DNA from: Helicobacteraceae bacterium
GTDB lineage: Bacteria; Campylobacterota; Campylobacteria; Campylobacterales; Sulfurimonadaceae
Length of the DNA: 37,005 nt
Direction of reading: 5' to 3'
Assembly (NCBI GenBank): GCA_027023805.1
Contig: JALVUF010000027.1
Coordinates: 1 to 37,005, forward strand
Both the position numbers and the translations under genes were made by a program. How positions within the stretch are numbered: position 1 is the first letter of the stretch; each line of letters opens with the position of its first letter. Positions 1 to 7,482 of the stretch are shown here, piece after piece. A model generated the notes under the pieces. That model was not told where the DNA came from. It saw nothing but the letters and a program-made list of their open reading frames with translations, and did not search any database.

Positions 1-179
1 CGAATGACTCATGGCAGAGCAAAATCATCACAAATAAGTTTATTAAAAATACGCTCTGGGGCAATCAAGAGATTACAGATGCTGGAATTAGGGCATTTAT
101 TAAAAGATTAAGAGCAAAAACTTCCAAAAATCTAATAAAAAATATTAAAGGAAAAGGGTATAAAATAGAGTTAAACTAA
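1..179 (+). CDS. Response regulator, OmpR family, C-terminal end (5' truncated by window)
   Basis: Only the last 58 codons are in the window. Reading from base 3 gives an open frame to TAA at 177-179. The peptide has the pattern of an OmpR/PhoB winged-helix DNA-binding domain: a TLWG turn, an IRAFIKRLR recognition helix, and the closing hairpin IKNIKGKGYKIEL. The receiver domain lies outside the window, so target genes and partner kinase cannot be read. It converges on the NrdG-like gene with 11 bp between the stop codons and no obvious terminator. Family assignment is confident; specificity is unknown. Confidence 0.8.
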   Translation, partial: NDSWQSKIITNKFIKNTLWGNQEITDAGIRAFIKRLRAKTSKNLIKNIKGKGYKIELN

Positions 180-190
180 CCATAAAATTA

Positions 191-895
191 TTATCTAAAG
201 ACAATATTTAGCCGGTCGTTTAAAAGGTTTGCTTTACTGACTGATTTTTTTGGTGCTTTTATATTGCCTATGTTGCTCTTTGTGGTTAAAAATTCCTGTA
301 TAAAATAATCTCTTTTGTATCCTCTTTTTGCTAAATCCACTATTATCTCATTGATATCTTGTTCATCTAGCAAATCTGCATGAACAGTCGTTCTTACTTC
401 AAAAGCGATACCGCTTTCAAGCAGATAATCCAGGCTTTTAGAAAACTCGCCAAATCTATTTGATAATGTAAGTGTTTGAAATTTATATTCTGGAGCTTTA
501 TAATCAAGCGCTACATAATCGATAAAACCCGATGAGCAAAGTTTAAGCAGATTATTAAAATTGGTTCCATTTGTGTCAAGTTTTATTGCAAAACCCAATT
601 CTTTTACTGTTTTAACAAAACTAGCCAGATTATAATTAGTTGCTTCTCCGCCGGATAAAACAACGCCATCTAGTAATCCTTGACGAGATTTTAAAAACTC
701 CAACACGTCATCTAAGGAAAAATCTCCTTTATCGGCATAAACTATATCATCATTATAGCAATAAGCACACCGCATGTTGCATCCGCAAAACCACACGATA
801 CATGCAAGTTTATCCGGATAATCAAGATGTGTAAATTTTGTTATATCATAAACAATTTTATTGCTCAATAAACTGTTTTCGCTGTTTATGCTCAC
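191..895 (-). CDS. nrdG: Anaerobic ribonucleotide reductase activating enzyme (radical SAM)
   Basis: A 234-aa radical-SAM protein. The iron-sulphur motif CxxxCxxC is at residues 39-46 (C39, C43, C46), followed by aromatic Tyr and Asn, and the SAM-binding SGGE is at 81-84. The family uses SAM and a reduced 4Fe-4S cluster to make the glycyl radical on class III reductase, a cytoplasmic anoxic step. The start is GTG at 893-895, inside the end of the 50-aa glycyl-radical gene (38-bp overlap), so translation is probably coupled. The order on the minus strand is nrdD, small gene, nrdG, which fixes the substrate. At 234 aa it is longer than E. coli NrdG (about 150 aa) and closer to the PflA/NrdG2-type activases. 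Function is well supported by motif and context. Confidence 0.88.
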   Translation of the reverse strand: MSINSENSLLSNKIVYDITKFTHLDYPDKLACIVWFCGCNMRCAYCYNDDIVYADKGDFSLDDVLEFLKSRQGLLDGVVLSGGEATNYNLASFVKTVKELGFAIKLDTNGTNFNNLLKLCSSGFIDYVALDYKAPEYKFQTLTLSNRFGEFSKSLDYLLESGIAFEVRTTVHADLLDEQDINEIIVDLAKRGYKRDYFIQEFLTTKSNIGNIKAPKKSVSKANLLNDRLNIVFR

Positions 896-1010
896 CAGTT
901 TTGCCTATATTAAAGCTCTCTACCGGTCTGTGATAACCCATAACTCTAGTATAAACTATACACTTCTGCCTTTTAGCATGCAATATATTTAATAAATTAC
1001 TTTTAGTCAT
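858..1010 (-). CDS. Separate glycyl-radical domain of anaerobic ribonucleotide reductase (50 aa)
   Basis: A 50-aa gene (ATG at 1010, stop at 858-860). Its core reads YTRVMGYHRPVESFNIGK, which matches the C-terminal glycyl-radical loop of class III reductases (RVxGYxxPVxxxNxGK); the radical Gly would be residue 25. In usual NrdD proteins this stretch follows the CPKC zinc site in the same chain, but here NrdD ends just after CPKC and this peptide is made separately. A good ribosome site (AGGAG, 7 nt ahead of ATG) argues for true translation and not debris. It lies 81 bp after nrdD and overlaps nrdG by 38 bp. The peptide presumably docks into NrdD to complete the active site. That docking is inference; the homology is seen directly. 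Confidence 0.85.
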   Translation of the reverse strand: MTKSNLLNILHAKRQKCIVYTRVMGYHRPVESFNIGKTGEHKQRKQFIEQ

Positions 1011-1048
1011 AACAAGTCTCCTGTAAAATTATTTTTTAGTTCTATCTG

Positions 1049-1086
1049 CTGAGAAGTCCTAGGAGGCTATTACTAAAACTTCTCAG
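1049..1086 (-). promoter_or_regulatory. Stem-loop between nrdD and its split glycyl-radical gene
   Basis: An inverted repeat (CTGAGAAG at 1049-1056, CTTCTCAG at 1079-1086) with a 22-nt loop sits in the 81-bp gap after the nrdD stop. It has no T-run, so it is unlikely to be a full terminator. It may protect the mRNA end or set the ratio of the large and small chains; that role is inferred. Confidence 0.4.
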
Positions 1087-1091
1087 TAAAT

Positions 1092-3200
1092 TTAACTTAC
1101 GTCTAAATTAGACTTAATATATTCATCTATTATCTCATCATCACATTTTGGACAGTATTCATGCTCTCCTGCAATATAGCCATGTTTTAAACACACTGAA
1201 AATAGCGGGGTTACGGTAATATATGGCAATTTAAAATTTGATATTACATTGCGTACCAGCTTCCTGCATGCCTCAGTTGAGCTCACCCGCTCTTGCATGT
1301 ATAAATGCAACACCGTACCGCCTGTATATTTGCATTGCAGATCATCTTGCAATTGCAATGCTTCAAACGGATCATTGGTCAAATCAACAGGCAACTGCGA
1401 AGAGTTAGTATAATAAATATTATCATCCATTCCCGCTTGAATAATTTCATCTTTATATCTCTTTTTATCTTCTTTGGCAAACCTGTATGTAGTCCCCTCG
1501 GCAGGCGTAGCTTCAAGATTATATAAATTACCCGTTTCTTCTTGAAATTTTATCATCTGATTTCGCATAAAATCTAACACTTCTATCGCAAAACTTGCTC
1601 CTTTTTCTATACTGATATCATATTCATCATTTGTAAAATTTCTAATCATTTCATTTATACCGTTAACGCCAATTGTTGAAAAATGGTTTTTAAAGCCCGG
1701 CAGATATCTTTTTGTATATGGAAAAAGTCCCCTGTCGTACATATCTTGTATAAAAATACGCTTTTTCTCCAGTGTAGATTTTGCGAGATTCATAAGTTCC
1801 TCAAGCCTGGCAAACAGCGCTGCTTTATCATTTTTATACAAAAACCCAAGCCTTGCCATATTAATGGTTACAACACCGATACTCCCCGTCATCTCCGCGC
1901 TGCCAAACAATCCGCCGCCTCTTTTTAGCAGTTCTCTCAAATCTAATTGCAGTCTGCAGCACATGCTTCTTACATGCCCGGGTTTATAGGCCTCATCATT
2001 TACAACAATATTGCCGTTTTCATCTTTTTTATACTGACTGCCGATAAAATTTTGAAAATATGAGGAGCCTATTTTAGCGGTATTTTCAAATAAAACATCT
2101 GTATTTTCTCCATACCAGTCAAAATCTTCTGTAATATTTACAGTAGGAATTGGAAAGGTAAAGGGTTGTCCTGTTATATCGCCTTGCGTTAAAACCTCAT
2201 AATACGCTCTATTGATTTGATTCATCTCATTTTGAAAATCTTTATATGTCATACCCTCTAGCGACTGACATCCCCTTGTAGCTGCGATATGCACAAGCTC
2301 ACTATCGCTAATACCGTAAAACAGATGTTTTTGATTGGAGGTTGGTATCTGATCTTTAAGATCATCTGGAACAGTCCAATCAATAGTAATATTTGTAAAA
2401 GGAGATTGTCCCCATCTTGCAGGCACGTTTAAATTATACACAAAGCTCCTGATTGCTTTTTTTATCTCTTTATATGACAGCTTATCTTTAAAAACATACG
2501 GTGCTAGATATGTGTCAAATGATGAAAATGCCTGAGCGCCGGCCCACTCGCTTTGAAGTATGCCTAAAAAGTTAGCCATCTGTCCAAGAGCTTCGCGAAA
2601 ATGTTTAGGAGCGCTGCTTTGTACCCTTCCTCTGACTCCGTTAAATCCCTCATCAAGTAAAACCCTAAGACTCCATCCGGCACAATATCCAGTCAGACAA
2701 TCAAGGTCATGTATGTGATAATCGCCGTTTCTGTGAGCATACCCCTCCTCTTTTGAATAAATTTTATCAAGCCAATAATTTGCTATCACTTTGCCTGCTG
2801 AGTTATTGATAAGCCCTGCGCTTGAATAGCCTGTGTTTGAGTTTGCTTTTATTCTCCAATCACTTCCATTTATATATTCTTCAATTGTTTGAGTTGAATT
2901 AATGTATGTTGTCTCATCATCTATAACTTTAATCCTTTGGAGTTTATGCAGATGTCTGTAAAGCATGAATGAGCGCATCACTTCAAAATACCCCGATTCA
3001 AACAGCTTCTTTTCAATGACATCTTGTATATCTTCAACTGCCGGTGCATTAAAATAGTACAATTCATTAATCACATAAATATAAACAGAATCATCATACT
3101 GCAAGCAAACGCTTTTAAATGCCTTTTTTATAGCATCTTGGATCTTAAAGGGAGCAAAATCTTCAAACGAACCGTCTCTTTTTATAACTTTTTCGATCAC
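1092..3200 (-). CDS. nrdD: Anaerobic (class III) ribonucleoside-triphosphate reductase, large chain
   Basis: A 702-aa protein that reduces ribonucleotides to deoxyribonucleotides without oxygen. Residues 1-90 form an ATP-cone (IEKVIKRDGSFEDF start), the allosteric nucleotide domain. The catalytic body follows, with FTNITIDW near 268-275 and the RSMCCRLQLD active-site segment at 412-421. The chain ends with the zinc region CLKHGYIAGEHEYCPKC and about a dozen further residues. The RVxGY glycyl-radical loop that normally follows is missing and is encoded by the 50-aa gene downstream. The start is GTG at 3200 with AAGGAGA upstream. No frameshift is needed to explain the early end, because the following bases hold a stem-loop and a fresh ribosome site. 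This is the first gene of a three-gene operon with the small chain and nrdG. Confidence 0.95.
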   Translation of the reverse strand: MIEKVIKRDGSFEDFAPFKIQDAIKKAFKSVCLQYDDSVYIYVINELYYFNAPAVEDIQDVIEKKLFESGYFEVMRSFMLYRHLHKLQRIKVIDDETTYINSTQTIEEYINGSDWRIKANSNTGYSSAGLINNSAGKVIANYWLDKIYSKEEGYAHRNGDYHIHDLDCLTGYCAGWSLRVLLDEGFNGVRGRVQSSAPKHFREALGQMANFLGILQSEWAGAQAFSSFDTYLAPYVFKDKLSYKEIKKAIRSFVYNLNVPARWGQSPFTNITIDWTVPDDLKDQIPTSNQKHLFYGISDSELVHIAATRGCQSLEGMTYKDFQNEMNQINRAYYEVLTQGDITGQPFTFPIPTVNITEDFDWYGENTDVLFENTAKIGSSYFQNFIGSQYKKDENGNIVVNDEAYKPGHVRSMCCRLQLDLRELLKRGGGLFGSAEMTGSIGVVTINMARLGFLYKNDKAALFARLEELMNLAKSTLEKKRIFIQDMYDRGLFPYTKRYLPGFKNHFSTIGVNGINEMIRNFTNDEYDISIEKGASFAIEVLDFMRNQMIKFQEETGNLYNLEATPAEGTTYRFAKEDKKRYKDEIIQAGMDDNIYYTNSSQLPVDLTNDPFEALQLQDDLQCKYTGGTVLHLYMQERVSSTEACRKLVRNVISNFKLPYITVTPLFSVCLKHGYIAGEHEYCPKCDDEIIDEYIKSNLDVS

Positions 3201-3394
3201 AACGTCTCCTTATAAAATCTTAGTGTCATTTTATATAAAAAAATTTTAAAAACTGCTCATACAAAATGTCACTATCTCGTCACAAAAAGAACTCATAATA
3301 AATTTAAGAAAAAACACTATAAGATATTTATATACTGATTTAAGAAAGAAATACGATATAATAATTTCTAATTTAAAAAAATAAAGGATATAAA

Positions 3395-3685
3395 ATGTTT
3401 AAAACAAGAAAAATATCATCAGCTGTAGCTGGAGTCGTACTTTTAGCAGGTATCTGCACAGCCTCGGCTATGGCAAAATGTGGAAATATGGCTGTTGCAA
3501 AACCTGCTCCTAAGTGTGGTGCCGGCAAATGTGGTGCGGCAAATACAATGATACAAGGCAATCTCCAAAAAATTAAAGCAAAGATAAATCGTCTTCAAAA
3601 GTTAAAAAAAGAGGTAATAAGAGCTGATAATATGAAATGTGGTGCAGCAAAAGAAAAAGCTGCAAAAAGCGTTAGAATCAGATAA
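3395..3685 (+). CDS. Small exported Cys peptide with four Lys-Cys-Gly motifs
   Basis: A 96-aa protein with an N-terminal signal peptide: basic start, hydrophobic core at about 8-22, likely cleavage after ASAMA at 27. The mature part has KCG at 28-30, 40-42, 45-47 and 81-83, in the pattern APKCGAGKCGAAN, then a Lys-rich helical stretch. The motif recalls copper-handling peptides with repeated KCG (HvfA / bufferin type), whose cysteines are modified by MNIO-family enzymes. No such enzyme is in the window, so that link is an inference from the motif alone. A TATAAT box lies at 3357-3362 and AAAGGA precedes ATG. It is monocistronic, facing the exonuclease gene. Function unknown. Confidence 0.7.
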   Translation: MFKTRKISSAVAGVVLLAGICTASAMAKCGNMAVAKPAPKCGAGKCGAANTMIQGNLQKIKAKINRLQKLKKEVIRADNMKCGAAKEKAAKSVRIR

Positions 3686-3702
3686 TATAAAAATATATTC
3701 TC

Positions 3703-4500
3703 TTATGTGAGCTTATCTTGCCTAAGAGGATCAAATGTGGGTCGCTTTAACCTTTTTGCTTTTTTTGCAAACTCTATTAGCTGTTCTACGGTGATGATAC
3801 TTTTATCTAAAGCATCCAAAGCTTTTATAAATAATTCGGCCGTAGTTGTTGCATCTGATAATGCGCGATGATGGGTTGCCTCTTGATTTAAACACAGCAG
3901 ATCATTTAAGTAGCCAAGCCCATAGCGATAGGCAGAGATAGTTCTCTCTGCTAAATCAATGCTGCACAAATGACGATTTAAAATTTCTTCAAAGCCGCTA
4001 CGTTTCATCATAGATGAGATAAACTTAAAATCAAATTTTGCATCATGTGCTACAATAATAGAGTCCTGCAAAAATGCCTTAAAACTTTTCATAACCTCTT
4101 TTTGTAACGGCGCATTAATGGTATCTTTAGAAGATATACCTGTGACTTTTGTGATATTTTCATTAATAGCGTCACAATGAACTAAACTCTCAAAGCTGTC
4201 AATAATCTTGCCGCCCTGAATTTTTTTAGCCCCTATCTCAATAATTTGGTGCTTATCTGTATTTGAACCGTTTGTTTCTATATCGACAACACAAAATACA
4301 GCCTCATTTATCGGCAAAAATGTCGTTGCATAAAAACAAAGATTATCTTTTTTAACAATCTCCAATCCCTGTGCCAGGTACAACTCCAAAGCCAACTCAA
4401 TAGAATCTTCTTCTATCTGCTTTAAAAGTTCATCTATAGTTGCACCGCTATGGGCTAATTTATAGCGTATTTTTTCATTAAGTGAGATATTTGTTAACAT
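3703..4500 (-). CDS. DEDDh 3'-5' exonuclease, DnaQ / PolC-epsilon type
   Basis: A 265-aa protein with the three exonuclease motifs of the DnaQ superfamily: FCVVDIETNG (Exo I, catalytic Asp and Glu), IVAHDAKFDFKF (Exo II) and HHRALSDATTTAEL (Exo III, His and Asp), the DEDDh signature. The first 60 or so residues form a helical extension outside the nuclease fold. The enzyme should remove 3' nucleotides from DNA or RNA ends; whether it proofreads for the replicase or acts in repair or turnover cannot be told. ATG at 4500 lies 23 bp inside the end of trpF, so it is the last gene of an rpe-trpF-exonuclease run and is probably coupled to trpF. Confidence 0.87.
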   Translation of the reverse strand: MLTNISLNEKIRYKLAHSGATIDELLKQIEEDSIELALELYLAQGLEIVKKDNLCFYATTFLPINEAVFCVVDIETNGSNTDKHQIIEIGAKKIQGGKIIDSFESLVHCDAINENITKVTGISSKDTINAPLQKEVMKSFKAFLQDSIIVAHDAKFDFKFISSMMKRSGFEEILNRHLCSIDLAERTISAYRYGLGYLNDLLCLNQEATHHRALSDATTTAELFIKALDALDKSIITVEQLIEFAKKAKRLKRPTFDPLRQDKLT

Positions 4501-5074
4501 TATCTATAAAGTTCCTAATTTTTTGATGATCTTTAATCCCTTTGGATTTCTCGACTCCGCTGCTTACATCAACTCCGTAAAAATTATACTTTGCCAGCCG
4601 GAAAATATTTTCCGGCGTTAAGCCTCCTGCTAATATCATTTTAGAGCAGTCTATATCATTAAACCAGTCTAGATTTAACAATTCTCCACTACCTCCGTAC
4701 TCTTTAGTGTAAGTATCTACTAATTTGTACTCATAAGGATACTGAAAAATCTCATCTCTTGTTTTTGCTCTTATCACTTTTACATGCTTGGTTCGTAGGG
4801 CATCAAACAAATCTTTATCTGCTTCAAAATGGATTTGGGCAAGTGATGCATTTACATGTAAACATACCTCATCTATAAACTTTGCTTTTTCATTAACAAA
4901 AAGAGCAACACGTTCAATAAAAGGAGGCAGTTTTTGAATAATTTTAGCAGCATCATCAGGAGAGATATACCTAGCAGAATGATTATAAAAAACAAAACCA
5001 AGAGCATCAGCACCCGCATCAATGGCAGCTACGGCATCTTTATAAGATGTAATACCACATATTTTAACTCTCAT
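4478..5074 (-). CDS. trpF: Phosphoribosylanthranilate isomerase
   Basis: A 198-aa TIM-barrel enzyme of tryptophan synthesis (N-(5-phosphoribosyl)anthranilate to the carboxyphenylamino-deoxyribulose phosphate). The start MRVKICGIT holds the catalytic Cys. GADALGFVF and the late phosphate-binding segments LAGGLTPEN and GVDVSSGVE are all present, and the length is normal. Its ATG overlaps the rpe TGA in an ATGA arrangement, and its end overlaps the exonuclease start. It is separated from the other trp genes, a common situation in Campylobacterota, so its expression is tied to rpe and not to a trp attenuator. High confidence. Confidence 0.95.
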   Translation of the reverse strand: MRVKICGITSYKDAVAAIDAGADALGFVFYNHSARYISPDDAAKIIQKLPPFIERVALFVNEKAKFIDEVCLHVNASLAQIHFEADKDLFDALRTKHVKVIRAKTRDEIFQYPYEYKLVDTYTKEYGGSGELLNLDWFNDIDCSKMILAGGLTPENIFRLAKYNFYGVDVSSGVEKSKGIKDHQKIRNFIDNVNKYLT

Positions 5075-5712
5075 ATCTTTAGATTGTCTATTGCCGTTTT
5101 AAATGAATCATGTTTAAACACATAACTTCCCGCCACACAGACATCAACACCTACATCTTTTAAAAGTTTAATGTTTTTATCACTAACCCCGCCATCAATC
5201 TCTATAAGACATTTTGGATTTATACTATCGCGTAATTTTTTTAATCTTTTAATTTTCTCTAGTACATTTGGTATAAAACTTTGTCCGCCAAATCCAGGAT
5301 TTACGCTCATAACAAGTACCATATCTAAATCTTCAAGCAGGTATTCAACAGACTCTGCCGGTGTATGAGGATTTAAAACTATGGCCGGTTTAATGCCAAG
5401 TGAGCGTATTTTTTGAATCAATCTATGGGGGTTCTTCTCCTCTTCAATATGAAAAGAGATATATTCTGGTTTAAGAGGCGCGAAAAGATCAACAAAAAAT
5501 GAGTTATTTTGCACCATCAGGTGAATATCTAAAGGCTTGGTAGCAGCCTTTTTAATAGACGTGACAACAACAGGCCCAATTGTAAGATTTGGTACAAAAT
5601 GACCATCCATGACATCAACATGCACAAAATCACATCCGGCCTCGCATATTGCCTTGACATCTGCTGCTAGATTTCCAAAATCAGCTGAAAGAATACTGGG
5701 TGCTATAAGCAT
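5071..5712 (-). CDS. rpe: Ribulose-phosphate 3-epimerase
   Basis: A 213-aa TIM-barrel enzyme that interconverts ribulose-5-phosphate and xylulose-5-phosphate in the pentose phosphate and Calvin-type pathways. Family segments are clear: LIAPSILSADFGNL at the N-terminus, FVHVDVMDGHFVPN with metal ligands, HLMVQN, VLVMSVNPGFGGQSF, and the C-terminal IDGGVSDKN and VAGSYVF. The ATG at 5712 has AAAAAGG upstream. It leads the rpe-trpF-exonuclease operon (4-bp overlap with trpF) and is divergent from motA, with about 140 bp of shared upstream DNA. Confidence 0.96.
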   Translation of the reverse strand: MLIAPSILSADFGNLAADVKAICEAGCDFVHVDVMDGHFVPNLTIGPVVVTSIKKAATKPLDIHLMVQNNSFFVDLFAPLKPEYISFHIEEEKNPHRLIQKIRSLGIKPAIVLNPHTPAESVEYLLEDLDMVLVMSVNPGFGGQSFIPNVLEKIKRLKKLRDSINPKCLIEIDGGVSDKNIKLLKDVGVDVCVAGSYVFKHDSFKTAIDNLKI

Positions 5713-5792
5713 AAATTACCTTTTTGAGTATTGTAATGCATATTTTATCAAAATTATTTACTATAAATAGTAAAACCTAAACTACATTATGT

Positions 5793-5819
5793 TAAACTTT
5801 TATAAATTTCAGCCGATAT
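5793..5819 (+). promoter_or_regulatory. Sigma-28 (FliA) promoter for motAB
   Basis: TAAACTTT (5793-5800), 11 bp, then GCCGATAT (5812-5819). This matches the FliA consensus TAAAGTTT-N11-GCCGATAA at all but two positions. Transcription would start near 5827, placing motAB in the late flagellar class and ruling out the ATG at 5823 as the motA start. Confidence 0.85.
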
Positions 5820-5855
5820 CTTATGCATCGACTAAATATTTATTGGAGTGTAATT

Positions 5856-6626
5856 TTGGATTTAACAGTTATCTTGGGTATGTTATTGTCTGTTGCAACA
5901 TTATCGATAGGAAATGTAATAGACGGTGGAAACCCGCTTCATTTAGTTCATATATCATCTATTATTATAGTAATTCCAACGGCTATGGCGGCAGCTATGA
6001 CCGGAACAGCCGGAGGTAACGTCAAAGCAGCATTTAAGGAATTAAAAACTGTTTTTAAAAAACCGCCCGTTGATTTTTCCAAGCGTATAGCCCAGATTGT
6101 GGAATTTGCTACAATCGCACGAAGGGACGGTATATTGGCACTTGAATCACATGTAGCTGAAATTGATGATGAGTTTTTTCAAAAAGGACTAAATATGACA
6201 ATTGACGGCATGGATATAGACGATATCGAAGAAACTCTTGAGGTACTGATAGAAGAAACGGAAGAGTATTATCATGGAGCCGCACATTATTGGTCATTAG
6301 CCGGTGAGACATGCCCCGTAATGGGGCTAGTTGGTGCTGTTATGGGTTTGATTTTAGCTCTTCAAAAATTAAATGACCCAGCAGCCATGGCAGAGGGTAT
6401 TGCCGGTGCCTTTACGGCAACTGTTACGGGAATATCCGGCGCATATCTTTTCATTGGACCGCTTGGAAGTAAACTAAAGGGAAAAACAAAAGTATTGATG
6501 ACTGATAAACAGATTATTTTAGCTGGAATTATCGGTATTGCGCATGGGGACAATCCTCGCACTTTAGAGGGTAAACTCTTCAATTATCTCTCACCGCTTG
6601 AAAATAAAAAAAGCCAGTTTGACTAA
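5856..6626 (+). CDS. motA: Flagellar motor stator protein MotA
   Basis: A 256-aa inner-membrane proton-channel subunit that, with MotB, drives flagellar rotation. The N-terminus MDLTVILGMLLSVATLSIG and the segment GGNPLHLVHISSIIIVIPTA are typical of Campylobacterota MotA. The last two helices contain the family motif PVMGLVGAVMGLI, and a conserved cytoplasmic loop separates the helix pairs. I choose TTG at 5856 over an in-frame ATG at 5823. TTG has GGAG seven bases upstream, gives the family length, and lies downstream of the sigma-28 start point, whereas the ATG would sit at or before the transcript start. motB follows after 14 bp. Confidence 0.93.
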   Translation: MDLTVILGMLLSVATLSIGNVIDGGNPLHLVHISSIIIVIPTAMAAAMTGTAGGNVKAAFKELKTVFKKPPVDFSKRIAQIVEFATIARRDGILALESHVAEIDDEFFQKGLNMTIDGMDIDDIEETLEVLIEETEEYYHGAAHYWSLAGETCPVMGLVGAVMGLILALQKLNDPAAMAEGIAGAFTATVTGISGAYLFIGPLGSKLKGKTKVLMTDKQIILAGIIGIAHGDNPRTLEGKLFNYLSPLENKKSQFD

Positions 6627-6640
6627 CGAGGCGGTGACAG

Positions 6641-7480
6641 ATGGCCAAAAAAAAATGTAAAAAATGTGAATGTCCTGCAGGTGAAGCGTGGGCGGTACCT
6701 TTTGCAGATTTTTTAAGCCTTTTGCTTGCGCTGTTTATTGCTTTGTATGCATTGGCATCAGTCAATAAGGCAAAACTAGCTGCCGTTAAAGCCGCATTTG
6801 TCAAAATATACAACTTTCGTCCTCCACCTGCACCCCAATCATCAACTAAGGCCAGTAAAAAGACAGGTAACTCTAAAAAAATATCTAAAAACGGTATCCT
6901 TATGGGGTCTAAAGGTATTTTAAAAAGTGGATCGAGTGCTGTTTTTAAAACACACACTCCGTCAAACAATATGCAATCAAATATCCTAAAACGTGCCGAA
7001 GTTAAAGTGAGTAAATTGCTGTTAAAACAAAAAAGCGGGGCAAATATATTTTTAAAAAATGCACAAGAGGGATTTATTATCAACCTTCCCGCCTCAATGC
7101 TGTTTAAACCCGGAAGTGCCGCGCTTGTCAATGAAGATACCTTACTGCTTTTAAAGCGCATCGTATTAATCATAGACCAAATGCCAAAAAATATAAATAT
7201 ATTGGTAAACGGATATACCGATAACACTCCTCCCGCTCGTGGGTCTGTTTATAAAAATAATTGGCAACTCTCAAGCGCCAGAGCAGTTTCTGTTGTGCAA
7301 GTCTTGCAAAAAGACGGAGTACCTGGCGGAAGATTGGCTGCTGTAGGATATGGAAAATACAATCCTATAGCAAGCAACAAAACAGCATCAGGACGTGCTA
7401 AAAATAGACGGGTAACTATTAGTTTTATAGTAAGCAAAATTCAAACAAGCACACAAACAAAAAATATTTTAGATAAATAA
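6641..7480 (+). CDS. motB: Flagellar motor stator protein MotB
   Basis: A 279-aa partner of MotA. The Cys-rich start MAKKKCKKCECP is followed by one membrane helix holding the proton-binding Asp23 in FADFLSLLLALFIALYAL. A flexible, Lys/Ser-rich plug region leads to a C-terminal OmpA-like peptidoglycan-binding domain (about 150-265), with VNGYTDN and the NWQLSSARA, GYGKYNP and NRRVTI segments. It anchors the stator to the cell wall. It is co-transcribed with motA from the sigma-28 promoter. The stop is 2 bp from the converging CheX-like gene, and a short AGATAA/TTATCT hairpin lies across the junction. Confidence 0.94.
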   Translation: MAKKKCKKCECPAGEAWAVPFADFLSLLLALFIALYALASVNKAKLAAVKAAFVKIYNFRPPPAPQSSTKASKKTGNSKKISKNGILMGSKGILKSGSSAVFKTHTPSNNMQSNILKRAEVKVSKLLLKQKSGANIFLKNAQEGFIINLPASMLFKPGSAALVNEDTLLLLKRIVLIIDQMPKNINILVNGYTDNTPPARGSVYKNNWQLSSARAVSVVQVLQKDGVPGGRLAAVGYGKYNPIASNKTASGRAKNRRVTISFIVSKIQTSTQTKNILDK

Positions 7481-7482
7481 GA

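Noticed and set aside
3268-3283. Direct repeat GTCAC (3268-3272, 3279-3283) upstream of nrdD as a regulator site
   Set aside because: Spacing of one helical turn is suggestive, but five bases in AT-rich DNA are too few to claim.
3373-3561. 62-aa minus-strand ORF opposite the KCG peptide
   Set aside because: The plus-strand frame has a signal peptide, promoter and ribosome site; the minus frame is its shadow.
5823-5825. ATG as start of motA
   Set aside because: It sits at or upstream of the sigma-28 transcript start and lacks a ribosome site.
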